Source: Xanthomonas vesicatoria ATCC 35937 (GTDB lineage: Bacteria > Pseudomonadota > Gammaproteobacteria > Xanthomonadales > Xanthomonadaceae). From it: 64,000 bases of DNA. Below the pieces are notes generated by a model. It was not told the origin of the DNA and searched no databases. It saw nothing but the letters and a program-made list of their open reading frames with translations. Location of the stretch: assembly GCF_001908725.1 (NCBI RefSeq), contig NZ_CP018726.1, positions 124,001 through 188,000 of the forward strand, written 5' to 3'. Positions within the stretch are counted from its first letter, which is position 1. Every line of letters begins with the position of its first letter. A program made the translations under genes and the position numbers. Of the stretch, positions 42,195 through 51,121 are shown piece by piece.

Positions 42195-43505
42195 ATGGGC
42201 ACGAACGCCGCGATCGAGAAGACACAACCGCCGCCGTTGCGGCAGGCGACGGTGCTGGTGCCCGCCGCCAAGATGCCTGAATTCACCAAGCGCCTTGAAG
42301 CACTCAATACGAAAGCGGCCAAGTTCGGGCTCGATGCCCTCACGGTCGAACTGGCGCACGTCACGCCCTATCTGCAGCAGCGCCAAGTGCGCGCCGCAGG
42401 CGAAGAAGTGACGCTGGTCCCGTGGACCACCAGCGCGCCGCTGCCGGCCGACGCCGTGGGCCTGATCGACATGCACAGCCTGCTCCTGCGCTTCCCACTG
42501 GTCAAGCTGGGCGACTGGCACGTTGTCGCCCAGCTCGATGCCACGCCTGCGGCCGGCGCGCTGGTGTTCGCGGTGACGGATGGGGCGGCCGATCGCGCCG
42601 AGGCGGCACGCCGGCGTGACCACCCCATGCACTGTGAGCATTGCCACACGGCCCGGGCACGCAAGCAGATCTACCTGCTCCGCAACAGCAGCACCGGCAC
42701 CTATCAGCAAGTGGGCAGCACATGCCTGCAGGACTTCACTGGGATCGATCCGGCCCGGGCGCTCTTCCTGGCCAAGCTGGCCGACTTCGAGCGCTACGCC
42801 GATGCGCTGGGCGACCAGGCCGCCGCGGGGGTGGCCGGGGCGGTCGCCACCTTGGACTATCTGGCGCGCGTCTTGTTCCTGTGCGAGTCCAGCAGCTTCA
42901 TCCCCGTTGGCAAAGCACGGGAACTACGCATTGACGCCACCTACCTGCAAGCGACCGAGCTCTCGGAAGCGCATCGACGCAATCCGGCCGCTGGCCGCGC
43001 CTTTGCCGCCGCGCGGGAACGCCTGCGGGCCGAAGCTGCCGCGATGGTCGCCTGGTTTGCCGGCCGCGAGCCTAAGGACGACTTTGAAGCCAACGTCAAA
43101 GCGGTGCTGGCCAGCGACACCATCAAGGTGGACGCACGGCACCTGGCGATCGCCGCCGCGGCCGTGCCGACCTACCAGCGGCACCAGAGCGCTGCGCAGC
43201 AGCTGCTGCGGGCCGCCCGCTCGGCCCACGTGGCCGCCGAGGGCGACAAGTTGGAGCGTCCCTTGCGCGTCTACCAGGTCGAGACGTTCGACACACACTA
43301 CGGGCCGCAGGAACGCCTGAGTCTAATTGACGACGAGGGCAACTGCTTCACCTGGCGGACCGCTGCCGCGCCGGCGGAGCTCGTGAGCCGCGCCAATCGC
43401 GAGCGCCGCTTTGATGCCGGCTTCAAGATCAAAAAGCACATCACTTCCCAGGGCACCGCAATCACCGAGATCTCCCACGTCCGCGTCAAGCGCTGGCTAC
43501 CCTAG
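42195..43505 (+). CDS. Unrecognised zinc-ribbon-like protein
   Basis: 436 residues from ATG 42195 with AGGAG 7 bp upstream. Near residues 155-195 is a likely zinc-binding knuckle: HCEHCHTARARKQIYLLRN followed by QQVGSTCLQDFTGIDP (C..C ... C). The rest is alpha-helical with Ala-rich stretches, ending in a basic tail. Similar proteins occur on Xanthomonadaceae plasmids and ICEs. Nucleic-acid binding is plausible but unproven. It has its own 250-bp AT-rich upstream region. Confidence 0.8.
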   Translation: MGTNAAIEKTQPPPLRQATVLVPAAKMPEFTKRLEALNTKAAKFGLDALTVELAHVTPYLQQRQVRAAGEEVTLVPWTTSAPLPADAVGLIDMHSLLLRFPLVKLGDWHVVAQLDATPAAGALVFAVTDGAADRAEAARRRDHPMHCEHCHTARARKQIYLLRNSSTGTYQQVGSTCLQDFTGIDPARALFLAKLADFERYADALGDQAAAGVAGAVATLDYLARVLFLCESSSFIPVGKARELRIDATYLQATELSEAHRRNPAAGRAFAAARERLRAEAAAMVAWFAGREPKDDFEANVKAVLASDTIKVDARHLAIAAAAVPTYQRHQSAAQQLLRAARSAHVAAEGDKLERPLRVYQVETFDTHYGPQERLSLIDDEGNCFTWRTAAAPAELVSRANRERRFDAGFKIKKHITSQGTAITEISHVRVKRWLP

Positions 43506-43662
43506 CAACATCTGTGCGCCAATCGCGCGGCACGCGCAGGTTGCGTGCGCCCGCGACGATGGTGGATGGCCACCGCTACGATAGACCGTGTGGCTCAACG
43601 CGCCGGAGCATGGGTTGACAAACTCCAGGCAAGTATCAAGACGACGGAGCAATGCAGTGAAA

Positions 43663-44001
43663 ATGAGCGGCGCAGAGTACAAGGCCTGGCAGTCATCCGA
43701 GTGGGGTAGCGCCTGGTGGGAGGAGTACGAGATGTTGATCAACGGCGTCGTCGTGGATGACATCGCCCTTGATGAGGTTAAGGATGCCGACAAGATCGTC
43801 ATCAATGGAGGCGTGGTCTTTGCTGATGAGAACGACCGCGCTGGCTGTTCGGCGACGTCGCACTTCAACCGATGGAAGAAAGCCCAAACCACGCAATTCG
43901 TCAGCGTCCAGGTCAGCAACGATGACGTGCAGGCACTACAAGAATTGCTCACGCAATTCGGTCAAGGCCGCACGAATTTCAAGGTCACGCTCGGCAGCTA
44001 A
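43663..44001 (+). CDS. Unrecognised protein, 112 residues
   Basis: Start ATG 43663 or in-frame GTG 43657 with GGAG upstream. The protein has a Trp-rich start (YKAWQSSEWGSAWWEEYEM), an acidic middle (INGVVVDDIALDEVKDADKIVINGG in pieces) and a terminal helix. No known family recognised. It is the first gene of the downstream run. Confidence 0.65.
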   Translation: MSGAEYKAWQSSEWGSAWWEEYEMLINGVVVDDIALDEVKDADKIVINGGVVFADENDRAGCSATSHFNRWKKAQTTQFVSVQVSNDDVQALQELLTQFGQGRTNFKVTLGS

Positions 44002-44006
44002 CCGAA

Positions 44007-44462
44007 GTGACCTCTGTCCAGGTACCAATCTACTTTGCGAGAACTACACAAATGCCTACAGCCGGTCTTGAAAGGGGCACCGAGCACCCTCAACGAGCGA
44101 GAGCCACCGAAAGCAGTCCGAATTCCATCACCCCACCGCTCAAACCGGTAACGGCCATCTACATCGACACCGGGCTCGTCTACAGGCTTGTAGAAGCAGT
44201 GGTGAGCACGCCTTTTGGCATCCATCGTGGCGCTGATGGGCAGAGCTACTGTTTGTCGCATATAGCCACCGGTTACCGGATCGGCAGCGGCTTCGCATCG
44301 CTCGATCAAGTCCTCGCTCTGTGCGAAGACTTGCGCCGGATGAAGATCACCTGGGACTTCACGGACAAGGCGGTGATCGCAGGGTGGTCATACTATGCGC
44401 GCAACAAAATCCTAAGCCTCATCACCAAACACGGCGGAACGACCGGGAGCACGACGCGATGA
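44007..44462 (+). CDS. Unrecognised protein, up to 151 residues
   Basis: GTG 44007 is the first start; ATG 44052 is an alternative. The core IYIDTGLVYRLVEAVVST ... YCLSHIATGYRIGSGFASL suggests a small alpha/beta domain. The stop overlaps the next ATG (ATGA at 44459). Family not recognised. Confidence 0.6.
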   Translation: MTSVQVPIYFARTTQMPTAGLERGTEHPQRARATESSPNSITPPLKPVTAIYIDTGLVYRLVEAVVSTPFGIHRGADGQSYCLSHIATGYRIGSGFASLDQVLALCEDLRRMKITWDFTDKAVIAGWSYYARNKILSLITKHGGTTGSTTR

Positions 44463-45157
44463 CCCATAATGAGGCCATTACGGCGCCAGAGACATCACCG
44501 CAGCTGGTGAGCATCCCGCCCCAGGTAATTCAGGCTGCTGCGATCGCATCCGCCGGCGGCGCAGTAGAGTGGAACCTACTGAGTGCCAGAGCTCAACAAG
44601 AAGCACATGCCGACTGCGAGGTGATCATCCGCGCCGCCTTCAGCGCACTGCGGCAAGCAGGTGTGGCATCGGATGGAAGCGATGCGTCTACGATCACGAC
44701 CATCCGCAGACTCCGCGCTGCATTGGAGTTGATTGCTACGCAAGGGCCGCACTTCGGTCACGATGGCACGCAAGAAACCTGGGTGCATTGGGAAGATATC
44801 GCCCGTAAAGCACTGACCGATCAGGCTGCCGGTTACACACACCTGTCCACGCAGCCCGACCAAATACCAACCATCCCTCAACAACAAGAACCCTCATACT
44901 GGACCAAGACCTTGCTAGCGAGCGCGCAGAAGCTGCGTGACCGCACAGGCGTTCAGCGGGATGGCGATGCGGAAGATCTAGAGCGGCTAGCGGCCGCGAT
45001 CCGCGCGCCGAATGGCTACATCGTGAAGGTTGGGGGTGCGGCCTATCGCTACGACCTGTGCGCTTCTACCGCCGCCTACGCCCGCGAGGCTGCTCTGGCG
45101 AAGGGGCTGGAAGCGGAGAATTTCACCGTCGAGCCATTCCTGGTGATCCACCCATGA
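44459..45157 (+). CDS. Unrecognised protein, 232 residues
   Basis: ATG 44459 overlaps the preceding stop. The middle (AALELIATQGPHFGHDGTQE, WVHWEDIARKALTDQA) looks like a phage or plasmid accessory protein with an ead/Ea22-like helical module. The C-terminal 80 residues form a separate domain (NGYIVKVGGAAYRYDLCAST). The function is unknown. Confidence 0.65.
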   Translation: MTHNEAITAPETSPQLVSIPPQVIQAAAIASAGGAVEWNLLSARAQQEAHADCEVIIRAAFSALRQAGVASDGSDASTITTIRRLRAALELIATQGPHFGHDGTQETWVHWEDIARKALTDQAAGYTHLSTQPDQIPTIPQQQEPSYWTKTLLASAQKLRDRTGVQRDGDAEDLERLAAAIRAPNGYIVKVGGAAYRYDLCASTAAYAREAALAKGLEAENFTVEPFLVIHP

Positions 45158-45180
45158 GCAAGCTGATCGCGCCGCTATGA
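45154..45180 (+). other. Eight-codon ORF coupled on both sides
   Basis: ATG 45154 overlaps the preceding stop (ATGA) and the frame MSKLIAPL ends at TGA 45178-45180, which overlaps the ATG of the next gene (ATGA again). It may be a coupling leader or the start of a deleted gene. Confidence 0.4.
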
Positions 45181-45644
45181 CCGTCCCCTCCAGCAGGATC
45201 CAACGCGTACGCCGGGCCGGCAGCGAGCATCAGGTGGTAACGGTCCAAAGCCCAAAACAGGCCAGTGCACGCTACTGCAAGCGCCCATGCCCTGATTGCC
45301 CGTGGCGCGTCGACGCGGTGGGCAAGTGGCCAGCAGAAGCATTTCGTGCATCTGCTGAGACGGCGTATGACATGGCCACGCACACGTTCGCGTGCCACTC
45401 TACCGGCGCCACCAACCCGCGGCTATGCGCAGGGTTCCTTCTGCGAGGCGCAGACCATAATTTGAGCGTCCGCCTTGAGCGAATGCACGGTCGTGTGGGC
45501 CGCGATGTCGAAGACGGCGGGCAGATCCTTCACGCATCCTACGTCGCCATGGCCGTCGCCAATGGGGTACCAAGCAATGATCCAGCACTACAGGCATGCC
45601 GCGAAAGCTACTTCGAGGCACAGCAAGTTGATTCGGGTGAATAA
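45177..45644 (+). CDS. DUF6283 family protein (intact copy)
   Basis: 155 residues. Conserved Cys motifs: RYCKRPCPDCPWRVD, FACH, RLCAGFLLRGADHNLSVRL, and a C-terminal LHASYVAMAVANGVP. This matches DUF6283, common in phages and plasmids, probably zinc-binding. Two damaged relatives lie at 55831-56291 and 57269-57475. The next gene starts in a TAATG overlap. Confidence 0.8.
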   Translation: MTVPSSRIQRVRRAGSEHQVVTVQSPKQASARYCKRPCPDCPWRVDAVGKWPAEAFRASAETAYDMATHTFACHSTGATNPRLCAGFLLRGADHNLSVRLERMHGRVGRDVEDGGQILHASYVAMAVANGVPSNDPALQACRESYFEAQQVDSGE

Positions 45645-46570
45645 TGACCACTGCTCCTGAGGGCTCTGATTTTCCTGTGAACCAACCGGTGCTCGGAAAG
45701 CTCACCGAACGCGCCCTAACCCGCTTCCAAAAGGCTATCGACCGACGCATCAAGCGTTATCTCGACTTCGACAAGTTCCGCGATCATGCCGCAGCGCGAC
45801 TCCACACGCTTGCCTCCGAGAACGAAGAAATAGCGTACTTCCTCTCCTATGGATTCTACGTGCTCGAAGGCGGGAAGACAGCTGGCTGGGATGATAGTGT
45901 TGTTAAAGTCCAATTCGGCAGCCGCCCCTATCTCACTGCGTATGGTGAGCCTCAGTTGGTCTATGGCGAAATGTCAAAGAGCCTGCGTGTATTCACTGAG
46001 CAGGGCGCATCACTATTGTATCAACGTGGCGACGATGGCCATGTCATGTGTCTCCTCTACCCTGCCTCATCGGAGCGAGAGCCAAAAACGGTTTCTATGG
46101 TGGTGCTCAAGGTCGTTAACGATCCTTCCAATCTTCTCAACGATCGACTGCTCCGTAGCCACCTGAAAACCCTTGCTGCCTACATGGCTGTGACCAGCTT
46201 AGATGGCTCTCCGACCATGCTGCAGAGGTGCCGGTACTGGTGGCTACACCTGACAAAGCAGCGCACGATCGGCGGCGTCGTACGACCACGTCAGATACAG
46301 GTGATTGCTGGCAAACTGCTGCTCTGGGTAGCAACCGTCGCCTTCAGCGGTATCGCTCTTTTTTTGATTCAGCGCAGGTGGCCTGAAAAGGATGCCGTCA
46401 CCCCAGCCCTCCTGCAGGCCAGCCAGGCAGCGCAGCGCAAGAGTGAAGCGCAGCTCCGAGTGCTGGAACAGATCCGAGACACAATGGCGGCATCTGCTCC
46501 AACCCGTGCGACGCCATCGGCGCCAGTGAAAGTATCCTCCCCAGGCGCGCCAGCCGAGGATGGAAAATAA
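45644..46570 (+). CDS. Unrecognised membrane protein, 308 residues
   Basis: The soluble N-terminal two thirds contain EEIAYFLSYGFYVLEGGKT. One transmembrane helix (VIAGKLLLWVATVAFSGIALFLI) lies near residue 225, followed by a helical Ala/Ser/Pro-rich tail. Start overlaps the DUF6283 stop. No family recognised. Confidence 0.7.
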   Translation: MTTAPEGSDFPVNQPVLGKLTERALTRFQKAIDRRIKRYLDFDKFRDHAAARLHTLASENEEIAYFLSYGFYVLEGGKTAGWDDSVVKVQFGSRPYLTAYGEPQLVYGEMSKSLRVFTEQGASLLYQRGDDGHVMCLLYPASSEREPKTVSMVVLKVVNDPSNLLNDRLLRSHLKTLAAYMAVTSLDGSPTMLQRCRYWWLHLTKQRTIGGVVRPRQIQVIAGKLLLWVATVAFSGIALFLIQRRWPEKDAVTPALLQASQAAQRKSEAQLRVLEQIRDTMAASAPTRATPSAPVKVSSPGAPAEDGK

Positions 46571-46834
46571 ATGCTTCGCATACCCTACCCCGTTCCTGAG
46601 GAAAAGCGCGACGACGCGCTACAGGCATTGGCCGCTGGCCAACCGGTGAGCATTGGCCAGGCATCCCTGCATCCAGACCCTGCGGAGGAAGTGATCTGGG
46701 GAGTGGATCCCTACGGCATGGACTGCCTCCTCTCCGCCGGTGGAAGCGGAAGATCGAGTTGCGAACTTGCAATCACCTGGGCGGAGAGTGTGCACGCGGG
46801 TACGCACCGTGCCGAACTAACTTATGACTTCTAA
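46571..46834 (+). CDS. Small unrecognised protein, 87 residues
   Basis: ATG directly abuts the preceding TAA. The sequence PVPEEKRDDALQALAAGQPVS and WAESVHAGTHRAELTYDF has no recognised family. The stop lies 11 bp inside the integrase gene, suggesting coupled translation. Confidence 0.6.
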   Translation: MLRIPYPVPEEKRDDALQALAAGQPVSIGQASLHPDPAEEVIWGVDPYGMDCLLSAGGSGRSSCELAITWAESVHAGTHRAELTYDF

Positions 46835-48071
46835 GCAAGACACATCAGGGCGACCAGCAGCAGCAGTTGAGGGGCGGCGTAAGCGCACATATGCAAAGTC
46901 CCCCTTCATGACGCCAGGTGAAGGGGTCCCAGTTGCACCAGCTGTCCAGACGGCCCTCGAAGCATTGCCGGCGCCGCACCATGGAAAGCTGGAGCTTGTC
47001 GACCTGCCTGTACAGGTTCCCGGCGTTCGGTTCGAGCTCACCATCAAGCAGCTCGCGCAGGCTCAGGCCATCTTTCGAGACCTGTTCACACACGAAATCC
47101 AGCCGTACGCGGACAACAGCCGCAAGTCTATCCGCACCGATTGGCGGCACTGGATCGCCTTCTGTGCTGAACGTGATCGCGTGTGCATGCCAGTTCAACT
47201 CGATGACCTCATTGAGTTTTTGAACAGTCTGATTGCAGCAGGCTACAAGCGCTCAACGCTGGAGCATTTGCTCTTCACCCTCAAGCTTGCCAGTCGCTTG
47301 TGGAGCTGCACCTGCGCGACCGATACACTTCAATTCCGGTGGTATTGGCGACAACAATGCCGCGAGCAGCTCACTGCGCGGAAGCACCAGGCACCGGCTC
47401 TGAATATTGAGACCGTCGACGATGTCGTCGAAGCTCCGAACAGTGCGTCAGGACTTGCCGGGCTGCTCGAGCTTCGCGACATGGTCTATGTGGCGGTGTC
47501 CTACGATCTACTAGGACGCGCCTCAGAGATGGTGCGGTTGCGGTGGAGCGATGTTCACTTCGGCGCTGACGTGGAGGGCGGAGCGACATGCACCATCTTA
47601 CGTTCAAAAACGGACCAGCAAGGCGCCGGCGTCACGCTTTACCTAACGCCGCGTTCGGCCCAACTATTGCTCACGTGGCAAACGCAACGTTTGATCGCTG
47701 AGAAATATCTCTGGCCAGCTGCGCGTCGTGAGTACTTAAACAACCCCTACATCTTTCATCGGCTACCTCGACATAGGCTTTTCGAGCCGGCTCCGGCTGC
47801 AGACGCCAAGCGGTTGCGCTGGGATACGCATTTATGTGTGCGTGAAGCTGATCGAATCATCAAGCGAGCTACCGGTGAACAGTTATCTGCTCATTCTGCG
47901 CGCGTCGGCGCTGCGCAGGACATGACGCGCGCCGGTATGGACCTAGCAGCCATCATGCAGGCTGGTCGGTGGAAGACGCCAACGATGCCTGCTCGCTATG
48001 CAGAGAACGAGCTGGCTACACGGGCCGGTAAAAACCGGCAGAAGGCACTGGCAAAGCTACGGAGCAGCTGA
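46824..48071 (+). CDS. Tyrosine recombinase/integrase
   Basis: 415 residues. A SAM-like N-terminal domain precedes the catalytic domain: LLGRASEMVRLRWSDV (Arg region), SKTDQQGAGVTLYL (Lys), HSARVGAAQDM (HxxR) and GRWKTPTMPARYAEN (H/W and Tyr). It could drive integration of the host element or be a passenger. No attachment site is evident nearby. Confidence 0.88.
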   Translation: MTSKQDTSGRPAAAVEGRRKRTYAKSPFMTPGEGVPVAPAVQTALEALPAPHHGKLELVDLPVQVPGVRFELTIKQLAQAQAIFRDLFTHEIQPYADNSRKSIRTDWRHWIAFCAERDRVCMPVQLDDLIEFLNSLIAAGYKRSTLEHLLFTLKLASRLWSCTCATDTLQFRWYWRQQCREQLTARKHQAPALNIETVDDVVEAPNSASGLAGLLELRDMVYVAVSYDLLGRASEMVRLRWSDVHFGADVEGGATCTILRSKTDQQGAGVTLYLTPRSAQLLLTWQTQRLIAEKYLWPAARREYLNNPYIFHRLPRHRLFEPAPAADAKRLRWDTHLCVREADRIIKRATGEQLSAHSARVGAAQDMTRAGMDLAAIMQAGRWKTPTMPARYAENELATRAGKNRQKALAKLRSS

Positions 48072-48138
48072 CCACCACATCCTGCACGTGCGGCTGTCAA
48101 GATATGCACATCGCTGCAACACATTTTAAGGAGCAAAG

Positions 48139-48540
48139 ATGCTGACCAACGAAGGCACACATCAGCTAGCCGAGAAGTCGGGGCTCTTCGACGCCCGTAC
48201 CGCGCTCAACACGCTCACCCGGCTTGAGCACAATGGACTCCCGGTCCTTGCGAGCTACGACCTCACGACTACAACGTTGCGAGTGACCTGGAACGTACCT
48301 GCACAGTGCCTGATACAGGTTCCCGAGCCCATGGTAGATGAGACCTTGGCCGCGCTTCGATATCTGAGCGGCATAGCACTCCGTCGGACATTTGCGAAAG
48401 GGATCTCGAGATCGACCGTCCTTGTTGCCAGCTGGCAATTGACGGATGCGGACGAGGACGAGGACGACGACTCTGAGCAAGAAATCAGCCACACCCAAGC
48501 AACGTTGCACCTGGCACTTCCTTTCAGTTCCCAGTTTTGA
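48139..48540 (+). CDS. Unrecognised acidic-tailed protein, 133 residues
   Basis: AAGGAG lies just before ATG 48139. Near the end is DADEDEDDDSEQE. The upper part has a repeated threonine/leucine pattern (TALNTLTRLEHNGLPVLAS). The gene runs directly into the nucleotidyltransferase-like gene (stop at 48540), so the two form a pair. The function is unknown. Confidence 0.65.
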   Translation: MLTNEGTHQLAEKSGLFDARTALNTLTRLEHNGLPVLASYDLTTTTLRVTWNVPAQCLIQVPEPMVDETLAALRYLSGIALRRTFAKGISRSTVLVASWQLTDADEDEDDDSEQEISHTQATLHLALPFSSQF

Positions 48541-48584
48541 GCACACGGGGACTCATCGGCGCCACGCGAAAAAGGAACATGCGG

Positions 48585-49628
48585 ATGGGCGGAAATGCAT
48601 TGAAGGCGGTGGCAACTCACCTATTACCGGCCGCGAGCTACCTTCAGCTGGCCGCGCAGGTCATGGACACGCTGCAAAGCGAAAGCGGCCTCCGCGTTGA
48701 GCTCGTGCGCAACTTTGGCACCAAGGCCGATTTCGGTGATATGTGTGTGATAGCCGATCGCAGCACGCTGCCGGCAGACGTTCCAGCGCTGATGAGTTAC
48801 TTATTCAACCCACACGAGGTGGTGAGCAACGGAAATGTCATCAGCTTCGATGTAGCCGCGTTCCAGGTCGATCTAGTCTGTGTGCCCGCCAGCGAATACG
48901 ACACCGCCCGCGACTACTTTGCGTTCAACGATCTGGGCAATCTAATGGGCCGTACGGCTCAAAGAATGGGATTCACGTATGGCCAAAACGGGCTGCGCTA
49001 CAAGGTCCTGGACGGCGACTACCTGGTGGACGATCTTACAATCACAAACGAGATGCCAGCAGCTTTCGCGTTTCTCGGCTATGACTATGGCCGCTTCGAT
49101 CAAGGCTTCCACACCCTGGAAGAGGTATTTGCCTTCGCTGCCAGCTCTACCCACTTCAATCCGGCCGCCTATCCACTGGAGTCACGTGGGCACCGCGACC
49201 GCGTTCGTGACCAGAAGCTGCAGAACTATCGCCTATTTCTTGAATGGCTGCAGACGGCTGGTGTAGCCGCAGGAGCATCAGCAGACCTCCAGCGCGCACA
49301 CCACTTACAGCGAGCACTGAAACAATTTCCTGCTTTCGCGGAGGCACTTTCGCAATCCCAGGAAGCACTTGCTGGAGCACGCCGCCGCAAGCAGCTGTTC
49401 AATAGCCGGATTGTGTCGGAGCTCACAGGCCTCGAAGGCCGTGAGCTCGGGCATCTCATGCGTGAGGTTCATGACGCGTATCCGGGTGGCCGTGCTGCAT
49501 TTGTTACTTGGCTTGATCAGCTGGAAGATCACAAGCTGGCGCCGCTGCATGCATATATAAGAGAGGTGGCTGCAGATCTCATAACGAGCGCCAAAAACGC
49601 AGTAGATGAGTCAACGATTGCTAAATAG
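48585..49628 (+). CDS. Putative nucleotidyltransferase-fold protein
   Basis: 347 residues from ATG 48585 (AAGGA 9 bp upstream; an in-frame TTG at 48537 overlaps the preceding stop). MGGNALKAVATHLLPAASYL, RNFGTKADFGDMCVIADRS and AAFQVDLVCVPASEYD resemble the Gly and DxD / third-Asp parts of a polymerase-beta-like fold. The C-terminal half is helical and basic (QSQEALAGARRRKQLFNS). Such enzymes occur in phages and defence loci. Catalysis is unproven. Confidence 0.65.
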   Translation: MGGNALKAVATHLLPAASYLQLAAQVMDTLQSESGLRVELVRNFGTKADFGDMCVIADRSTLPADVPALMSYLFNPHEVVSNGNVISFDVAAFQVDLVCVPASEYDTARDYFAFNDLGNLMGRTAQRMGFTYGQNGLRYKVLDGDYLVDDLTITNEMPAAFAFLGYDYGRFDQGFHTLEEVFAFAASSTHFNPAAYPLESRGHRDRVRDQKLQNYRLFLEWLQTAGVAAGASADLQRAHHLQRALKQFPAFAEALSQSQEALAGARRRKQLFNSRIVSELTGLEGRELGHLMREVHDAYPGGRAAFVTWLDQLEDHKLAPLHAYIREVAADLITSAKNAVDESTIAK

Positions 49629-49661
49629 CACCCCACCCCGGAAATTCGATCGCAGAAACAC

Positions 49662-49686
49662 AGACGGCCGCATAACGCGGCCGTCT
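49662..49686. terminator. Perfect hairpin, likely bidirectional terminator
   Basis: AGACGGCCG-CATAACG-CGGCCGTCT is a perfect 9-bp stem between the convergent nucleotidyltransferase-like gene and the small Cys-rich gene. On the minus strand it is followed by TGTTTCTG, on the plus strand by GGCAAAAA. It could terminate both. Confidence 0.65.
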
Positions 49687-49831
49687 GGCAAAAATAACAA
49701 GCATTGCATTCTTCTGCACGGCCTTCATAGCCGCCTTATGGACAGGCTTGGCTTAAAACGCTAGCCAAGACCTGAAGATCGCGCAAGTATTGTGGCTTAA
49801 AAGCGCGACCCGTCACTTCGATCAAAAAGCA

Positions 49832-50221
49832 CTATAAAGTGCCACATCCGAAAGGGCAACAATCAAGCGTAATGCCGTGGATACAGCAGCGGTTTGCGAG
49901 ATTAATAGCATCATCTTCGTTGCGCACTTCAAGTGTTTCGTATCCCTTATCAGCAGCAATCGCAATGGCACGTAAACGTTGATGCTCAGGCAACATTGAA
50001 ACACGACGGTCAATAGCGGAACTGAATAGTTTTACAAGATAAGACCAAGATAGTCCGCAGCCTCGGTGAGCAATGTTCCATTCCTGCTGGCAAATTTGAA
50101 ACCAAGCGTCTTCATCAAGCGGACCAAGTAACTCGGCTTTGCAATCGTAAGCATGCTTATGAATGCCAGCAATGACGGCATCGAAACCTGCATCGATACG
50201 AGAGAAATTAACGGTAAACAT
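49832..50221 (-). CDS. Small Cys-rich-tail protein, 129 residues
   Basis: ATG 50221 is preceded by TTGGAG; the frame extends to 50353 but without ribosome site. The body is helical (IDAGFDAVIAGIHKHAYD). The last 16 residues, CCIHGITLDCCPFGCG, carry five cysteines. Family unknown. Local AT content is higher than in the flanks, a sign of transfer. Confidence 0.6.
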   Translation of the reverse strand: MFTVNFSRIDAGFDAVIAGIHKHAYDCKAELLGPLDEDAWFQICQQEWNIAHRGCGLSWSYLVKLFSSAIDRRVSMLPEHQRLRAIAIAADKGYETLEVRNEDDAINLANRCCIHGITLDCCPFGCGTL

Positions 50222-50707
50222 TTGGTTAGCTCCAAGCAGAGTGAGCAAACCAACTGCGCCCCAACAGGCGAAGTCGAGTTCGCCCGATGGGATGAAAAGT
50301 AGTTTTAAAGTATGTAGCGTTGAGGTGGCACCGGCCACAGCGGAGATGCGCAAGCGCGTTCTCCACGCAGATTAGACCTCCGACAGCAGGGGCGTCAAGG
50401 GTCCACAGAGAACAGGTCTTGAAGAAGGGTCGAAGCAAGATTTCGACGCCCAGGCACCCTGGGCAGAACCTCCCAGGGGATATCGGAGGAGTGCAACGGA
50501 TACAAACGATTAATTCTAGTTCCTGTGTGGTCTCAAGTCGGCTGTATGTAATAGAAGCAGCTTGCGCCGGCCACATGTGATACATGTCTCATAACGACTT
50601 CGTCCAACGAAAAACAAATTTTCGCGGAGTGGTGCTCAAGATCGCGTACCGTCGCAGCTGCCTGAACCGCAGGCGAGCGCCCTCATACGAGGGGAAGGGT
50701 TAGAGAA
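50222..50707. other. Intergenic stretch without a clear gene
   Basis: Only short opposing frames exist here. Near 50573-50587 lies ACATGT-GAT-ACATGT, a doubled hexamer that might be an operator. A ribosome site (GAAGGG) for the gene at 50708 ends the stretch. Confidence 0.45.
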
Positions 50708-51121
50708 ATGCGTTACTTCAAACCTGCAGCGAAAGTTGTTATCAGTATCATCGCACTGACTCTTATGCAGAACACGTCAGCATGCTGCCCAGATGTCGGT
50801 CACAGTCCCAACACAGCAGCAACTGGGCTTGGAACAAGCCGTCCCGCGGCTGCCGATCTTTCAGCAGTGGGCAGCGTGAAGGTATATGCCTTCGAGCGTG
50901 ATGGAATCCGCTACTTGCAAGTCAACGGCCCGACAGGAATCGTACGAACCGCAATCGGTTGGATCGATAGCGTTGTTTGGGTGATGCCGATTGGGGTGGA
51001 TGCTGACCGCACCAAAATATTAGCACCGGGCACCATGCCTACAGGTCTTATCGTATACCAGGGGGAAAGAATGACGGTTTTTCTATTGCCCGATAACAAC
51101 TGGGTCGTCGTACCGAAATAG
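50708..51121 (+). CDS. Exported protein of unknown function, 137 residues
   Basis: A signal peptide (VVISIIALTLMQNTSA) is followed by a CC motif and a beta-rich domain (VKVYAFERDGIRYLQVNG, MTVFLLPDNNWVVVPK). Its last 39 bp overlap the convergent MASE1 gene. No family recognised. Confidence 0.7.
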   Translation: MRYFKPAAKVVISIIALTLMQNTSACCPDVGHSPNTAATGLGTSRPAAADLSAVGSVKVYAFERDGIRYLQVNGPTGIVRTAIGWIDSVVWVMPIGVDADRTKILAPGTMPTGLIVYQGERMTVFLLPDNNWVVVPK

